Below, one piece after another: positions 10,785-23,100 of a stretch of 64,000 nt of DNA. The stretch lies in the NCBI GenBank assembly GCA_004352715.1, contig SCFE01000023.1, positions 490,675-554,674 of the forward strand, given 5' to 3'. Position numbers and translations under genes: made by a program. The number at the start of each line of letters is the position of its first letter. The stretch's first letter is position 1. Below the pieces are notes generated by a model, which was not told the DNA's origin, did not search any database, and saw nothing but the letters and a program-made list of their open reading frames with translations. The stretch is from Hofstenia miamia. Taxonomy: Eukaryota; Xenacoelomorpha; Acoela.

Positions 10785-12217
10785 GTAAGTCTCTTAAAAT
10801 TTTTTATTGACTTTTTAATATTATTTTTTAAGAGGTTATCTAATCCATTAAGTTAATTATGGATAGAAAACAAAATTCAAATTAAGCAGTTAAATAAACT
10901 AAACTGAAATTAAGAATTCGTAGTTCTTTTATAATAAAGTCTTAAGAGATTAAATTTTAAGCTTTCAGGAATCCAGAATTTGTGTTTTATTCGAAATACT
11001 ATAATATTATTCAGGGAAGTATTCGTCTTTCAATGATTGTTTTAGCTTGAGCGTTATAAATTTTCCTCTTTCCAAAATTCTAGTGCCAATGTATAGGCTA
11101 TGGTATTTTAATCGGCTAATTTTAATTTTTAATATAATTGGCTTCACATGGACAAATTGATTGGAAAATTTTCTTGTTGATTTACCCATAGCTTGAGAAT
11201 TCGTTGCGCTTAGGAATAGTTTGATAAAATTCGTGAATTTTATCCCAATAGAACATTCGCGAAAAACCCTTCTTAATTTCTTTTCAAATCCAAAAGACAA
11301 GTCGACATTTACAAAAATTACGGAAAATATAGACAACATAAAACCTTAATTTTTTCTTTGATTTAATTTAAAAAAAATTAATGCGAAATGGTTCATAATT
11401 TTTTAGAAATCATTATCTTGTCGAAAATTAATTAAAAAAATTTTATTACAGAACTTTTATATAAGCAGTTATATTTTTTGTTTAGGCTTTAATTACTATA
11501 CAAGGCTTTAAATTGTTCAGCCAGATGTTTGCTACTAAAAGATTAAACATTCTTAATAATAATAATGATGAAGATCGTATTAACCAAATTATAATTATAA
11601 TCACAAAGTAATTAATAAAAATATTATAAAAGTAGTTAGAACGATAAGAAAAAGAAGTTGACATGTCGAATTTTTAGGTTTACAGTTATGATACGCTGCA
11701 GTCTTTTTTCTGTGTTTTTTAACAGAGTTGAAAATTTTGATAACAATGCTTCCACGCAGCTTCTAATTCTTGATTAAAAAAATTATATCGCGCAGACGAT
11801 TGTTTGGAGGTTAACAAGTAATTTTCAAAACAGGAACAATGAACTTTCAAATCATTGATAGTAAAAATTGCTTGTTGCCAATAAATTTTTGCATTGATTA
11901 CGCTTCATGATTTCTCTGGTCTGAATGCCTAAAGATTTTCGGAGATTGAAGCTACTGCCTAAGATTTACTATAAAGGAAGTTTATTTAAATTTAAGAAAA
12001 TTACATGTACGTATAATTTTGTATAGGACAAGTGTAAGGAATAAGAAACCTAATTTACATAAACAGGAATACAGATTCACACAAACATGTTTTAGCAACT
12101 TCTTCAGCAACTTTTTTTATCTATCTATGTGCCATAATAATGGCCGGATGTGTTTACTTAATAAGATAACAGGCTAAATGACGTCCTAGGTAGATTGTCT
12201 CTCATTACCTATATGTG
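10785..12217. other. AT-rich noncoding stretch
   Basis: The only notable frame is a 110-codon minus-strand frame (11007-11339), which starts with a hydrophobic stretch but has no homolog I recognise and no flanking splice or poly(A) logic. I treat the region as noncoding. Confidence 0.4.
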
Positions 12218-12564
12218 TAGGGTGTAAGTAATACGGACTGCTATATTTTCAACCTAAATCTCAGGCAATTGGTGAATAAAATACATTTTATTGAAAATAC
12301 ATATGCCTATAAAAAAGTGCTTCTTCTAGGATGATTGGGATTCATCAAAGTCAAGAATCAATTGAAAATATAAACAAGAATTAAATAGTATTAATAATTA
12401 GATATAATTGATTGTCATCTAAATGACGTTCAATAGCATCATTATATTACCATAGAAATCCATAGCATTAAGTTTACACAATTGATCAATCCCAATACCC
12501 ACAGTGGTCATGCCTGACAATACCTGACATATTGGTCGTCTCGTATTACCTACACACCTCATTG
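12218..12564. mobile_element. Possible MITE with imperfect inverted ends
   Basis: The left end (tagggtgtaagtaatacgg) and the reverse complement of the right end (tgtgtaggtaatacgagac) are alike over about 20 bases with small offsets. Related fragments (tctcgcattacctaggg, tctcgtattccctac) lie just outside, near 12900. No coding content is seen and target duplications are not clear, so the ends are approximate. Confidence 0.33.
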
Positions 12565-12795
12565 AGGGTTATTGAATGCACTCTACTCTGTGCGCAATTG
12601 TCAGTTGACCTATACAGTAGTTACCAAACTTCAGAATATTGTTATTACAACCATTTTTACTGCATACCTCTGTTTTATTATAATTGACAAATTCATTCCT
12701 TGACAACTGAGAATGTATATCTAAAGAAACTTTGAGTATGACAAATTTCAATGAATTATCTCTGGGAATATAGACTTGCTGATGAAATGCTTACA

Positions 12796-12812
12796 ATGTG
12801 TATAAGAGACAG
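12796..12812 (+). other. Tn5 mosaic-end (Nextera adapter) match
   Basis: Seventeen bases, atgtgtataagagacag, equal the inner 17 of the 19-bp Tn5 mosaic end used in tagmentation libraries. The two outer bases differ (ca instead of ag). A 17-base chance match in 64 kb is very unlikely. A G-rich low-complexity run (ggggtaacaggggtgacagacaggggg) follows. Likely adapter carry-over or a chimeric mate-pair junction in the assembly. Confidence 0.75.
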
Positions 12813-14378
12813 GGGTAACAGGGGTGACAGACAGGGGGCAATATAAAAATACTTTTTCCAAAACCAGACGAGTAAACAGAACACGATTGACTCTTTTGCT
12901 CTCGCATTACCTAGGGTCTCGTATTCCCTACAACTACTCTGTATTATTTTTAACATATTGTTTACATGCATAAAAAGTAAATCAGAATACGTTTAACGGA
13001 CGTGTGTAGTTTTGAGTTGTCTAAGCGGCTACTGTGTTTCATAGTTTGATCAATTAATAATCTTGAATAGTACGCTAAATTATGCATTGTTATCAAAGAG
13101 ATGAGGTGCTAGCAAACATCATAATTGGCACCGAATCTTCGCACACGCGTAATTAAATATAATTTGTGCGGCAATCACGTAAAATCGTTTGTTTCATCTT
13201 TCGGCTTTCTTTAATTTACACTATCATGTGCCTAGGGTGTGGCATGTTGTTAATATTAACGGATAATATGTTAAAATTGAATATAAATTCACATATAAAT
13301 TTCGTTTTTGAAACGTAAGGACTATGTAGAGATTTGCGGGTATTTTGTTCGTTTGCTCTTAAGTTTATCGGTTTCACAACCATGTAGTAAGACCTACTAC
13401 TGGATTAAGTTGTATTTCGAAACTGATCCACACCTCAGGTCCTGAAATGACAGGGCCTTACACAGTAACAAAAATTTGGATAAATAAAAAAATTAGAATT
13501 AAAATTAAATTAAAACCTTAAGTATGCCCTTTATGTTTCTAAAGTTTTTTCAATACGGTAGGATTTGAATATAGGCCTTTTGGTTCATGAGAAATGTTAT
13601 ATTTTTAACTTGATTATAAATTTAATTCAATATCGTACGCGGATGCTATTTCAGAGTAAAACACTTATGTATATGGTTCTGCTTTCTAAATTGAAATCCT
13701 TAATAACGGAAAATATAGATGAAGCATTTGTTATGCACTGCAAGTATCGTGTGTGATATCACTTCAGACAAATGGTATACATTGTGTTAATTTGAAAAAA
13801 CTTCACAGACGACTAAGGCTTCCCAGCTTTGAAACAGTGTTGAATTTCTTAAATCTGTTCCGGTCGGACAACTTTGACCGATTACACGTAAGCAATTTCC
13901 TTTGGAACACTTGAGTAATAAGAATTCTGTAAAAAATTGCAATGATCAGCTGAACCATTTGGGTTGCAAATCCAATACAATGGATTTCAATTTTGCGGAT
14001 AATTTTGGCTGCATAGAATATATTCATTATTGATTAAGTCATTGATGAAGACAAAATATGCCTTTTTATAGAAGCCAGCAAAATTGGACACGGGTTGAAC
14101 TTGTTTTATTTTGTTCATATTTTATACATATGTTCGGCCTCATAAAAATCAATAATTTTCCAATAAAAAGGGAAATACTTTTATATACATGCATTTTCTT
14201 TCTAATGTTAAGATATTCTTCTAAAGACATTTCTTATAAAATTATTTTTATAAAAAAACTGTAGCATTTAAGATGTCAAACCAGTGAAGAAAAAGTACTA
14301 CCTATATTTACCCAAAAATTGTAATCCTTTAACTGTTTGTCATAATGCTTAATTTTGGATTTTTTAAAATTTATTTAG
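12813..14378. other. AT-rich noncoding stretch
   Basis: Scattered 60-75 codon frames on both strands lack domains and codon structure. Nothing supported. Confidence 0.5.
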
Positions 14379-15130
14379 GTTGTGTTATTTCACTACCTAA
14401 CATTAAATTTCATTACCTAAATGTTGTAAAGATTTTGACTTAAATGAAGGCATATTATATGTTTCTGGTTTCTAGATCTGAGTCAGGCTGAAAATAATTA
14501 ACTACTAATCAAAGCGGTCCTATTGGATCTGAGATACTTTTGCTATAAATATTTTAAATTATCAAATCCACTCTGGTTCTAAGTTCTAACTAGGTAATGA
14601 TTTGGCATATCTCGACTGCTTAATTACCAGAGTCGTAACTATGAAAAGTCAATTTAGAGTGTCAATATATTACCAGCTGTTGAAAACCCAGTCTCACCAA
14701 TAAATGCAAACAATTTTAGGTTGTGAACGCATTACAAGCTGTATATAATTTACAACCCGTGCTTTCATAATCTACTTATCAAAATCTTAATCGATCTATT
14801 ATACAGCCCTATTATTAATTTATGATAAAATCTCTATAAATTTATAGTAAAATCAAGGTAACTTTATATAAGATTCAATAAATGACTATAGTTACTTGAG
14901 ACTAAGTTTTTAAATAAGTGTCATTAGTGATTTAAAGAAATGCCTCAACGATATAACTTATGATATTTCAAAAAGATCACCAGCTATTTTTAGATACATA
15001 GTCTGCCCATTTAAAATTCAACTATGAAATACTACAAACATTGTTTTTTCAAAATATTTCATCAAGAACTTACTAAGACTTAATTTTCAAATATTGATGC
15101 CAGTCTACATAGTTATCTTTGTTGCAGATT
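14379..15130. repeat. 752-bp direct repeat, copy 1
   Basis: This 752-bp block recurs at 15132-15883 with no difference I could see; the two copies are separated by one N. It is AT-rich with attacct motifs and no coding potential. The perfect identity plus the single-N join suggests two overlapping contigs that were placed side by side and not merged. Confidence 0.9.
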
Positions 15131-15131
15131 N

Positions 15132-15883
15132 GTTGTGTTATTTCACTACCTAACATTAAATTTCATTACCTAAATGTTGTAAAGATTTTGACTTAAATGA
15201 AGGCATATTATATGTTTCTGGTTTCTAGATCTGAGTCAGGCTGAAAATAATTAACTACTAATCAAAGCGGTCCTATTGGATCTGAGATACTTTTGCTATA
15301 AATATTTTAAATTATCAAATCCACTCTGGTTCTAAGTTCTAACTAGGTAATGATTTGGCATATCTCGACTGCTTAATTACCAGAGTCGTAACTATGAAAA
15401 GTCAATTTAGAGTGTCAATATATTACCAGCTGTTGAAAACCCAGTCTCACCAATAAATGCAAACAATTTTAGGTTGTGAACGCATTACAAGCTGTATATA
15501 ATTTACAACCCGTGCTTTCATAATCTACTTATCAAAATCTTAATCGATCTATTATACAGCCCTATTATTAATTTATGATAAAATCTCTATAAATTTATAG
15601 TAAAATCAAGGTAACTTTATATAAGATTCAATAAATGACTATAGTTACTTGAGACTAAGTTTTTAAATAAGTGTCATTAGTGATTTAAAGAAATGCCTCA
15701 ACGATATAACTTATGATATTTCAAAAAGATCACCAGCTATTTTTAGATACATAGTCTGCCCATTTAAAATTCAACTATGAAATACTACAAACATTGTTTT
15801 TTCAAAATATTTCATCAAGAACTTACTAAGACTTAATTTTCAAATATTGATGCCAGTCTACATAGTTATCTTTGTTGCAGATT
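15132..15883. repeat. 752-bp direct repeat, copy 2
   Basis: Second copy of 14379-15130, offset by exactly 753 bases. It continues into unique sequence at 15884, as expected of the true right-hand contig. Confidence 0.9.
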
Positions 15884-18720
15884 TGCCATAAAATGCTATT
15901 TGCATCATATACATTTTGTGGCATAAATAACACTACCTAATAATATCATTGTTTTATTCAGCTGTGCAAATGACAATACGTCCTCAATTACAAACCTAAT
16001 TTTTAGTGATAACTTCAAATTTTATGTTCAATTTTACACTTCATGTCTGGATTTAGATTTACTTGCCTTACAAACAACTTAGTACCTAAATACTTGTAAA
16101 ATGGCTTTATAAATATATATACATATATATATAATATATATATATATTTATTATATATGCATATATATATAATATACAAATTGTTAACAATGGTTTACCC
16201 AGAATTTGTGAGGAAAAGGCGATTCGCAAATAATTTCATGAAGTAAAGTATAAAGACTAAGACAACTATTTTTGCACTTAAATATACACATTGAACATAT
16301 GTGTGGCAATTATTTTATCATATTATAATTAATAAGTATTTCAAAAATTTGCAATCTGTTAATTTGCTTTTGATATTAGCACTTTTAAAGCTAAGTGATT
16401 ACATCATGAAAATCATGAAAAACATTTTTGTAGAAGATATCAATGTTTTGCATTGTTATTTTCATTGCATGCAATTTCTCAAGCTCGTGTACATGTCGCT
16501 TCCCAAAGCAGCTCTAAATGTTCATTGAGAAATTTCAACATTTCTACAGCAAAGTATTCAATGAGCTATATCTTGCAAATTATTTCCATATTCAAAACTT
16601 CATTGCATAATGATATTGGTGACCTTATTTAATTATTAATGGCAGAGATATTCATTTTTAGTCATCAAAGCACAATACTTAAGTACACATTATTACTAAT
16701 TTCAAAATTTATTTACAAAACAAATGACATACTTAAAGAGATTTTAATTTTAATGTTTACTTGAAAGAAGAATTCAATAAAAATTTGCTTTTATTGAACT
16801 GGAAATTGTATGGTATGAATTATAGTGCAATGGAGTTAGATGAACGTATTAATATTTTCTACAAACAAAACATGAGCATTTATGTAGAAGGACTGAGACA
16901 CTTCTTCAAAGTCGAGTCCGAGAGTACAAACCCCCCTCTCCAATTTGAGAAAATCAAAGATTTATCCACAACTTAATTCGAATAATCAAGGTATAGAAGT
17001 ACATAGTACATATACTATAGACCGTTTGGGACATGAACTACTCTCCCTAATAAATAAAATTGAAAAAGTCAACGCTAAATTAATCACCTTTAGTTATAAA
17101 TTCATGCAATATTGATAGTTAAATAAAAATATAAATGCTGCAGCTTCTAAAAAGGAATAGCTGTAATTATTGCTAATTCCAAGAGATAAGTTTCTGATCA
17201 TACCAGATGGAATTAGTGAATATCAAGGTAGTAAGATTCTGCCCAATACTCCAGAAAAGGAATAACTGATTCTTGACCCTTGACCCGACTCGTAAATGCT
17301 GATCTGAATCCAAAAACAAAGGTGAGCTTTCAAATTGTATAAGGAATTTGAAATATCGAGCAGTTAAATTCAATAATGATGAAAAAAAAGTTAACTGCTA
17401 AATCGTTCATTAGCATAACTTTGCTTAAATTTGGTTTGGGTCTATCCTAATCTACCCTGCATGTTAAAAAACTACATTTTCGTCAATTTTTTTCTACGTC
17501 TATTTAAAAAAGTTCGAAATAATTTGATATTACCATTTTTATTAAAACTTTCGAATTCTACCGATCTCTAAGGTTCAAATCATCAGACAGTCTAGCCTCC
17601 ATGCGATCAACTATTAACCGCAGGTGGTTAGTTCTTCAAGACTAAGTATGGATTACTCATAGGTTCTTAAGCTCTATGTGTTTTTATCTACTAAACTCTG
17701 TAATAATAAATTTTGTTTTACAGTTTTTAGTTGGTGTTTCTATTTATTTTCAAATGTATAAACTGTTAAGTGTATAAAGTTTACTAAAGAAAGTTTATCA
17801 AAGCGTCTAAGAAGTATAAAGTAAATAGTAAACCATTGTCTGTAATCTATCTAGTACTAGATAACCAGCACTTCAATGTTGCAAAATTTGACCAAATATT
17901 TAGCATTGTAAACATTAGGCTGGAAAACTTCACACTAAACTATGAGTTGATGACTGATTGCAGGACTTCAACATATTCGTGCACAAAACATAATATCACA
18001 TGATGTTGTTCACCTTTCAACATACCTTAAAACACTGCCCCTAAAATAATTCAAGTTGAATTAAGGTTGCCTATCATTAATTTCTAAACTTAAAATTGTT
18101 TTGAATTAAGCTTAAGCATTCATGTGCACGCCTGTTAATTTCAATCAAAAAATTTTTATGGACTTAGATGTTTGCCATATATAAAATACATTTAATAGCG
18201 CTATAACTGACTTCCATTTTTAAACTGCACTTAAAATGAAATGCACATGATATTAACACGAAAACCTTCAAATACTACTTACAAGTACACAACAAGGTTG
18301 TATCTAGACCTTAGCTATGTTTTAGATTGTAAAAAGCTTGACATCAACCATTTTGGTGGATTTTATTGTAGTAAATTTTATCTTGCATGCTTAACGGCAT
18401 AATTTTCAACACAATGGTTAATTCTATTGAATTGGCAACCATGCAAGCTTGTCTTATTAGAAAAATAGGGTTTTTGGTAAGCAAATATTTCAAATTACTG
18501 CACCATTGACAGATACTACGATAATGAATCTTTCTACTCTCATGTTATTGATCTATTCTTTGAATGATCTTCTTGATAGAAACTTTATAAAATGGATATT
18601 TTTACCATAAGTTTGTTTTCTCATTTTTATGAAATCAGAAATTTGATTGCTTCGTATAGGCACTATACTTAGGAAAAGATTACACATAAGGGCAATGTAT
18701 TCTTAATAGGATGCGTAGAT
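15884..18720. other. AT-rich noncoding stretch with an imperfect AT tract
   Basis: A tract of interrupted TA repeats lies at about 16112-16178. A 71-codon frame at 16761-16976 has fair amino-acid diversity but no domain I recognise and no splice context. Nothing else is supported. Confidence 0.45.
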
Positions 18721-19430
18721 CAGAGGTGGAATCAGGGTACGAGTCAGATCGGGCCGGGTTTGGGTTGGGTTTTCGAAAGCAAAACGGATTGAGTTCGGAT
18801 TGAACAAATTATTTTCTTAGATATAACAAGATATGATAATACTATTGTAATTTGTTGTAATCATTGTAATTTCAACTTGGTGTTAGATTGTCTAACGAAC
18901 AATCAAATTGGATTAAAAAGAACTCGTATCACCATGTTTATAATGTTAAGAAAATAATTGCGAAGTCTAAAAGTAAACTAATCACCAGCATGAATGACTT
19001 AAGCCCAGAATACAAATTAGGCTTTTAGATTTATTGACATTATATAGTGCATCTGCTAGTGTTTCAGTTTGTCATGAATGAATTATTTTTTGAAATATTA
19101 AGATTTTCATCTCGATGTGTTTTTTAGAGATGCATCTGGTCGACATGAGCGAGACTTCCTTCCTGTGGGCTTATTGTGACTGAAAGCCGCTCCTCACTGG
19201 GAGATGACAACATAGAAGTCTTAAAAATACTAAACTATTTTTTGAAACATCAAAACATTTGAATTTTAAATACACGTTTAATGAATTATTATAGTTTTTA
19301 TCAATTTAATGCTTGATGATTTTAGAAGTTCCGGTTGAAATCGGGTTAAAAAGTTCATTTCGAGTTCGGATCGGGGTTGGGTTGAGGAAATCGGGTCGGG
19401 TTTTGAAATCCCAACTCGATTTCATCTCTG
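18721..19430. mobile_element. Non-autonomous hAT-like element
   Basis: The left end CAGAGGTGGAATC and the reverse complement of the right end CAGAGATGAAATC match at 11 of 13 positions and have the CAGRGRTGRAA form of hAT termini. Flanking 8-mers (gcgtagat left, atgtggat right) agree at 5 of 8, as an old target duplication would. Just inside both ends are related gggttgggtt / tcgggtcgggtt blocks. The interior has no transposase. It looks like an old internally deleted hAT copy. Confidence 0.5.
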
Positions 19431-19747
19431 ATGTGGATCCAGTTACAGATGCAAATTGTTTTCAAGCCAAATGAAATTTTCAAATTAATTTATGTATTTT
19501 TTTCAATTTGAAGAAATTGTAGACAATAGCAATTTACTAATTTTGGTTAAAATTTTTTTATAAATCCACTACTGAACATTGACAATGTATGAACAAGAGT
19601 AGCACAAACATAACCACTAAAGTTCCAATTAACCAATGATCATGTAAACATCTCTGTTAAAATCTATTTCATTATATAGTTCATACTAAGTACGCGCCAG
19701 TATTATGTGGCTCCGCTGCGTGAAACTAAATGAATACAAGGTAAATA
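19431..19747. other. AT-rich noncoding stretch
   Basis: Nothing recognised in it. Confidence 0.5.
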
Positions 19748-20100
19748 CAGTTTGGTTCAAAAAATGAGACTCCAATGAATTTTGTACATGGTACCTTGCG
19801 AATATAAACAGAATTGCTTTTGAATATTGAAATACTATGTCAGTGCAAACGTTTCCACTAATTAAATATCAGTTAACAATGTCTGGCCTTAACAGGTTTT
19901 TACGCAAACATTTATCAAAATGAGTTCTCAAGACTAACGAGATTTACTTCAAAATGTTTACAAAAATGATGCCAAAGACCGGCCGAGTTTACGCAAGCTC
20001 GTTAAAATGCCTAAGCCTACTTTCTACAGAAATTTCAAGATACTTGAAAAAGGAAGTGGAAGACCCCGATTTTTTGATGGAATTTTTTTGAACCAAACTA
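19748..20100 (+). mobile_element. Deleted Tc1-like element with HTH remnant
   Basis: The left end cagtttggttcaaaaa (preceded by TA) is mirrored at the right end, whose reverse complement reads tagtttggttcaaaaaaa. Between them a broken plus-strand frame near 19921-20085 reads LRKLVKMPKPTFYRNFKI and then GSGRPR. This is the helix-turn-helix recognition segment and GRPR linker of Tc1/mariner transposases. An in-frame stop lies early in this frame, and the catalytic domain is gone. I read it as an internally deleted Tc1-type copy. Confidence 0.5.
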
Positions 20101-23100
20101 AACATTCTTATTTTCACCATGTGAACACCTCACTTGAAGAGCCATTAAGATTAAGTACTTAGATTATAGTAGAATTGAGGATGGAGTTTCTGAGTGCTCA
20201 AATGGGATAAAGTTATTGCTACGGGAATCTCTCCTGTACGAATCACAAGCCCGTTATACTATATCATAGTGAAAATCTGACCACAAAAATTTAATTGAAA
20301 GAAAGACCACTAACAGCAAAGTTGTAAGCGACTGGGTTTGCATTAACTAAATAATTTTTAAAGACAATTCTTTATCGCAATTCTTGTCAATAGTAAGTGT
20401 GCGGCCTACATATTTAACATTTGTTATACAATAAATTCCATTGCATTTTACGCGTAGTCGAATTTTCCAATCGTTAAATGTTCATGAATTGCATAACTAT
20501 AATTTATATACAAAGGGGAATATCCACTAAATTATGATTAAAACCATCCCATTATACAAACTGTTCAAAAATGATGCAAATGCAACATGTAAGAAAACCT
20601 GGAAAGCTAATTGAAAACAACTGAACTTCATCAAATTACTAATAGTCAATATTTTACTTTTGCATAAATGTGTGATGATTTCTAAACCACCATAAATCAA
20701 TAAATACTGAAAATATCTAAAATCTGAAAACACCCCTGGATGGAGAATAATTTCATTTTTAATTATATTTTTGCGCCCCGCCACAGCAACTCCTGACATT
20801 GCATTCACCCCCAATGAATGGAACTTCGGAGCTCTATTTACAGAAAACAAAATAGCTGAGGCCAGATACTGGGCCCAAAATAAAACCTCGGGACCAAATA
20901 CGGAAACAAGTGTTTCGGAACCAGATACATAATATTTTAAGCATTAGGCATTTCATTTGCAAAAAATAATACAATATATTTGAATTTCACCAGTTCCTCT
21001 ATTTTAACTTCAGCAAAATATTGTAGTTTGTTATAATTAGTTATATCTTCGTTTTCAATTAAGTAATTTGGAACTTGAAATGTGACTTCAAAATTGAGGC
21101 CCTAGAAACTACTGGACCAAAGAAAATGTTTCGAAACCGGAATCGGGACCAAATATAAGTGGTCTCGCATACATTTAGACAGGTTATGCAGATGTGATAA
21201 CATACATATCAGTGTGCGTAGGGCACAAAAATGTTGAATGCTTCTAAATTTACTGATATATTTTATCAGGAACTTATGATATTCGATCCTATATGAATCC
21301 ATGGAAATGAATTTCAAGACATCCTAAATTTGCATTTTTAGTAATATTTTATCTAAGAAACTTAGTATCTCAATTTGGGGATCTGAATTCGATTCAATCC
21401 CAACCGATCTACTTCCATAATGATGGATTACACAAATATACAATAGCTTCTGTTTGAACGGTATTTTCATCAGCCCAATATCAAAGGTGATCAACTTGAA
21501 TATGGATGCAAAGAACGTGATTGATGGCGAACCCTGAGAAAACTATTAGCAAGTGAATATGGTTTTTTGAAAGACTGTGAACTATTGCATGACTCATAAT
21601 CACAATTTAAATACATGTATGTAAATGCTTAGGTATACATTACATCAGTTTACGAAACACACACTTGAATATATTGATCTAGAATAAATCGTTGATCACT
21701 TGACGTCCTTAATAAATACGTTTACACAGTCAGTCATTTATCAACAGAATATTGAATGAATTGTTTTAACTTAAATAATATAAATAATGTTGATTAAAAA
21801 ATCATATGTAATTCCACTTGCACAGTCATCCTTGAATGCTCTATCGATAAATTTACAATTGCAAAATTGCTATAAACTAAAAACATCATGTTTTTGATGA
21901 AAATCTGGCAAATGAAGTTGAAATTGAAGCCATTTCAAGCTCCATCTGTGCTACGACGCATTAGGCTCAAACAAAACTTCTGGATCTGAAAATTCAAAAT
22001 TTTACAGAAATTACAACTTTATTGATTCTCTAATTTCCAGATTTAATTGCTCCACATTCTTTGTGCTGAAAACGGGTTGACGTCACTGTTCATCTGAGGC
22101 CAGATATTTAATTTATTTAGTGAACAGGACAGGTCCGGTTCCGGTCACCCTTAACCGGTGACTGCTGTTGTCCAGTCCAGTTGTCTAGTTACTCTGATAT
22201 GGGTACCGGCTTTGACCAGTGCTCACATTATAAAGTACCGGTTTTTATCGCTTTATATGGTTTCACTGCATTTATATGTTCAATCCTGTTGTCTCTGGTC
22301 CGTTTTTTTGCATTACATAATGCATTTGTGCAGTTAAAGGCACGTGTAATAAACACATACGCGTTTGAGTTATCGGATTAACCCTAAATATCTCGCATAT
22401 TTCACAAACCAAGCAATCGAGACTATCACCCAATGCATTTAATGCTGCAAATTTCAATAACGTGTTTTGTTTGGATGTTGGTAATCTGTAAATAATTTTT
22501 TCATGATAAATTTTAGTAATTAATGACAAGCTGTGATTTTGAATCTGAATTTTAAGCATAATTAATAAGCAGAGCTTAACGCCCCTGGTTATCCGGAAAT
22601 CAAAATAATCCCGTCAAGGAAGAAAATACAGCTACCCGTAGTTAGTAAAGCATGACATTTGCTCTGAAAATATAATCTAATAATGAATAATGTGATCTTA
22701 TTGGTTTCTGCCTTTAAAGGCACAGTAATTCATTGGAAAATATAACAGTAAAAATTGAATTCAGAGTAACAATTAAATGTGGCGTTATTGTTTTGATACT
22801 TAGATCCTTAGAGATCTTATTTATACCATTGAATCGACAATTAATGTTCAATGGCAATTGTATTGATTCAAAAAACCCCAGAACGGGATGAACGGAGATC
22901 CAACTCAACAAGTTCTCGGTTTTGACCGGTACAGTCCGATTGTCAGCACCGATCTCTGCCCAATTAGGTGACAAAGCCAGCTACGGGCCTGGTACAAATA
23001 GATCTATAATTGCACAGGTTTAAAATATTGTCATTGACTTTTTTATTTCTTCTAAATCGTAAAAGCCTTAATAAACATAAATTTAATTAGACTAGTAGAG

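Noticed and set aside
11007-11339. 110-codon minus-strand frame as a gene
   Set aside because: Starts with ATG and a hydrophobic stretch, but shows no domain, no nearby splice or poly(A) logic and Lys/Ile/Phe-rich composition typical of chance frames in AT-rich DNA.
20527-20850. 107-codon minus-strand frame
   Set aside because: Spans a GC-richer repeat remnant and AT-rich flank; no domain and no conserved-looking core.
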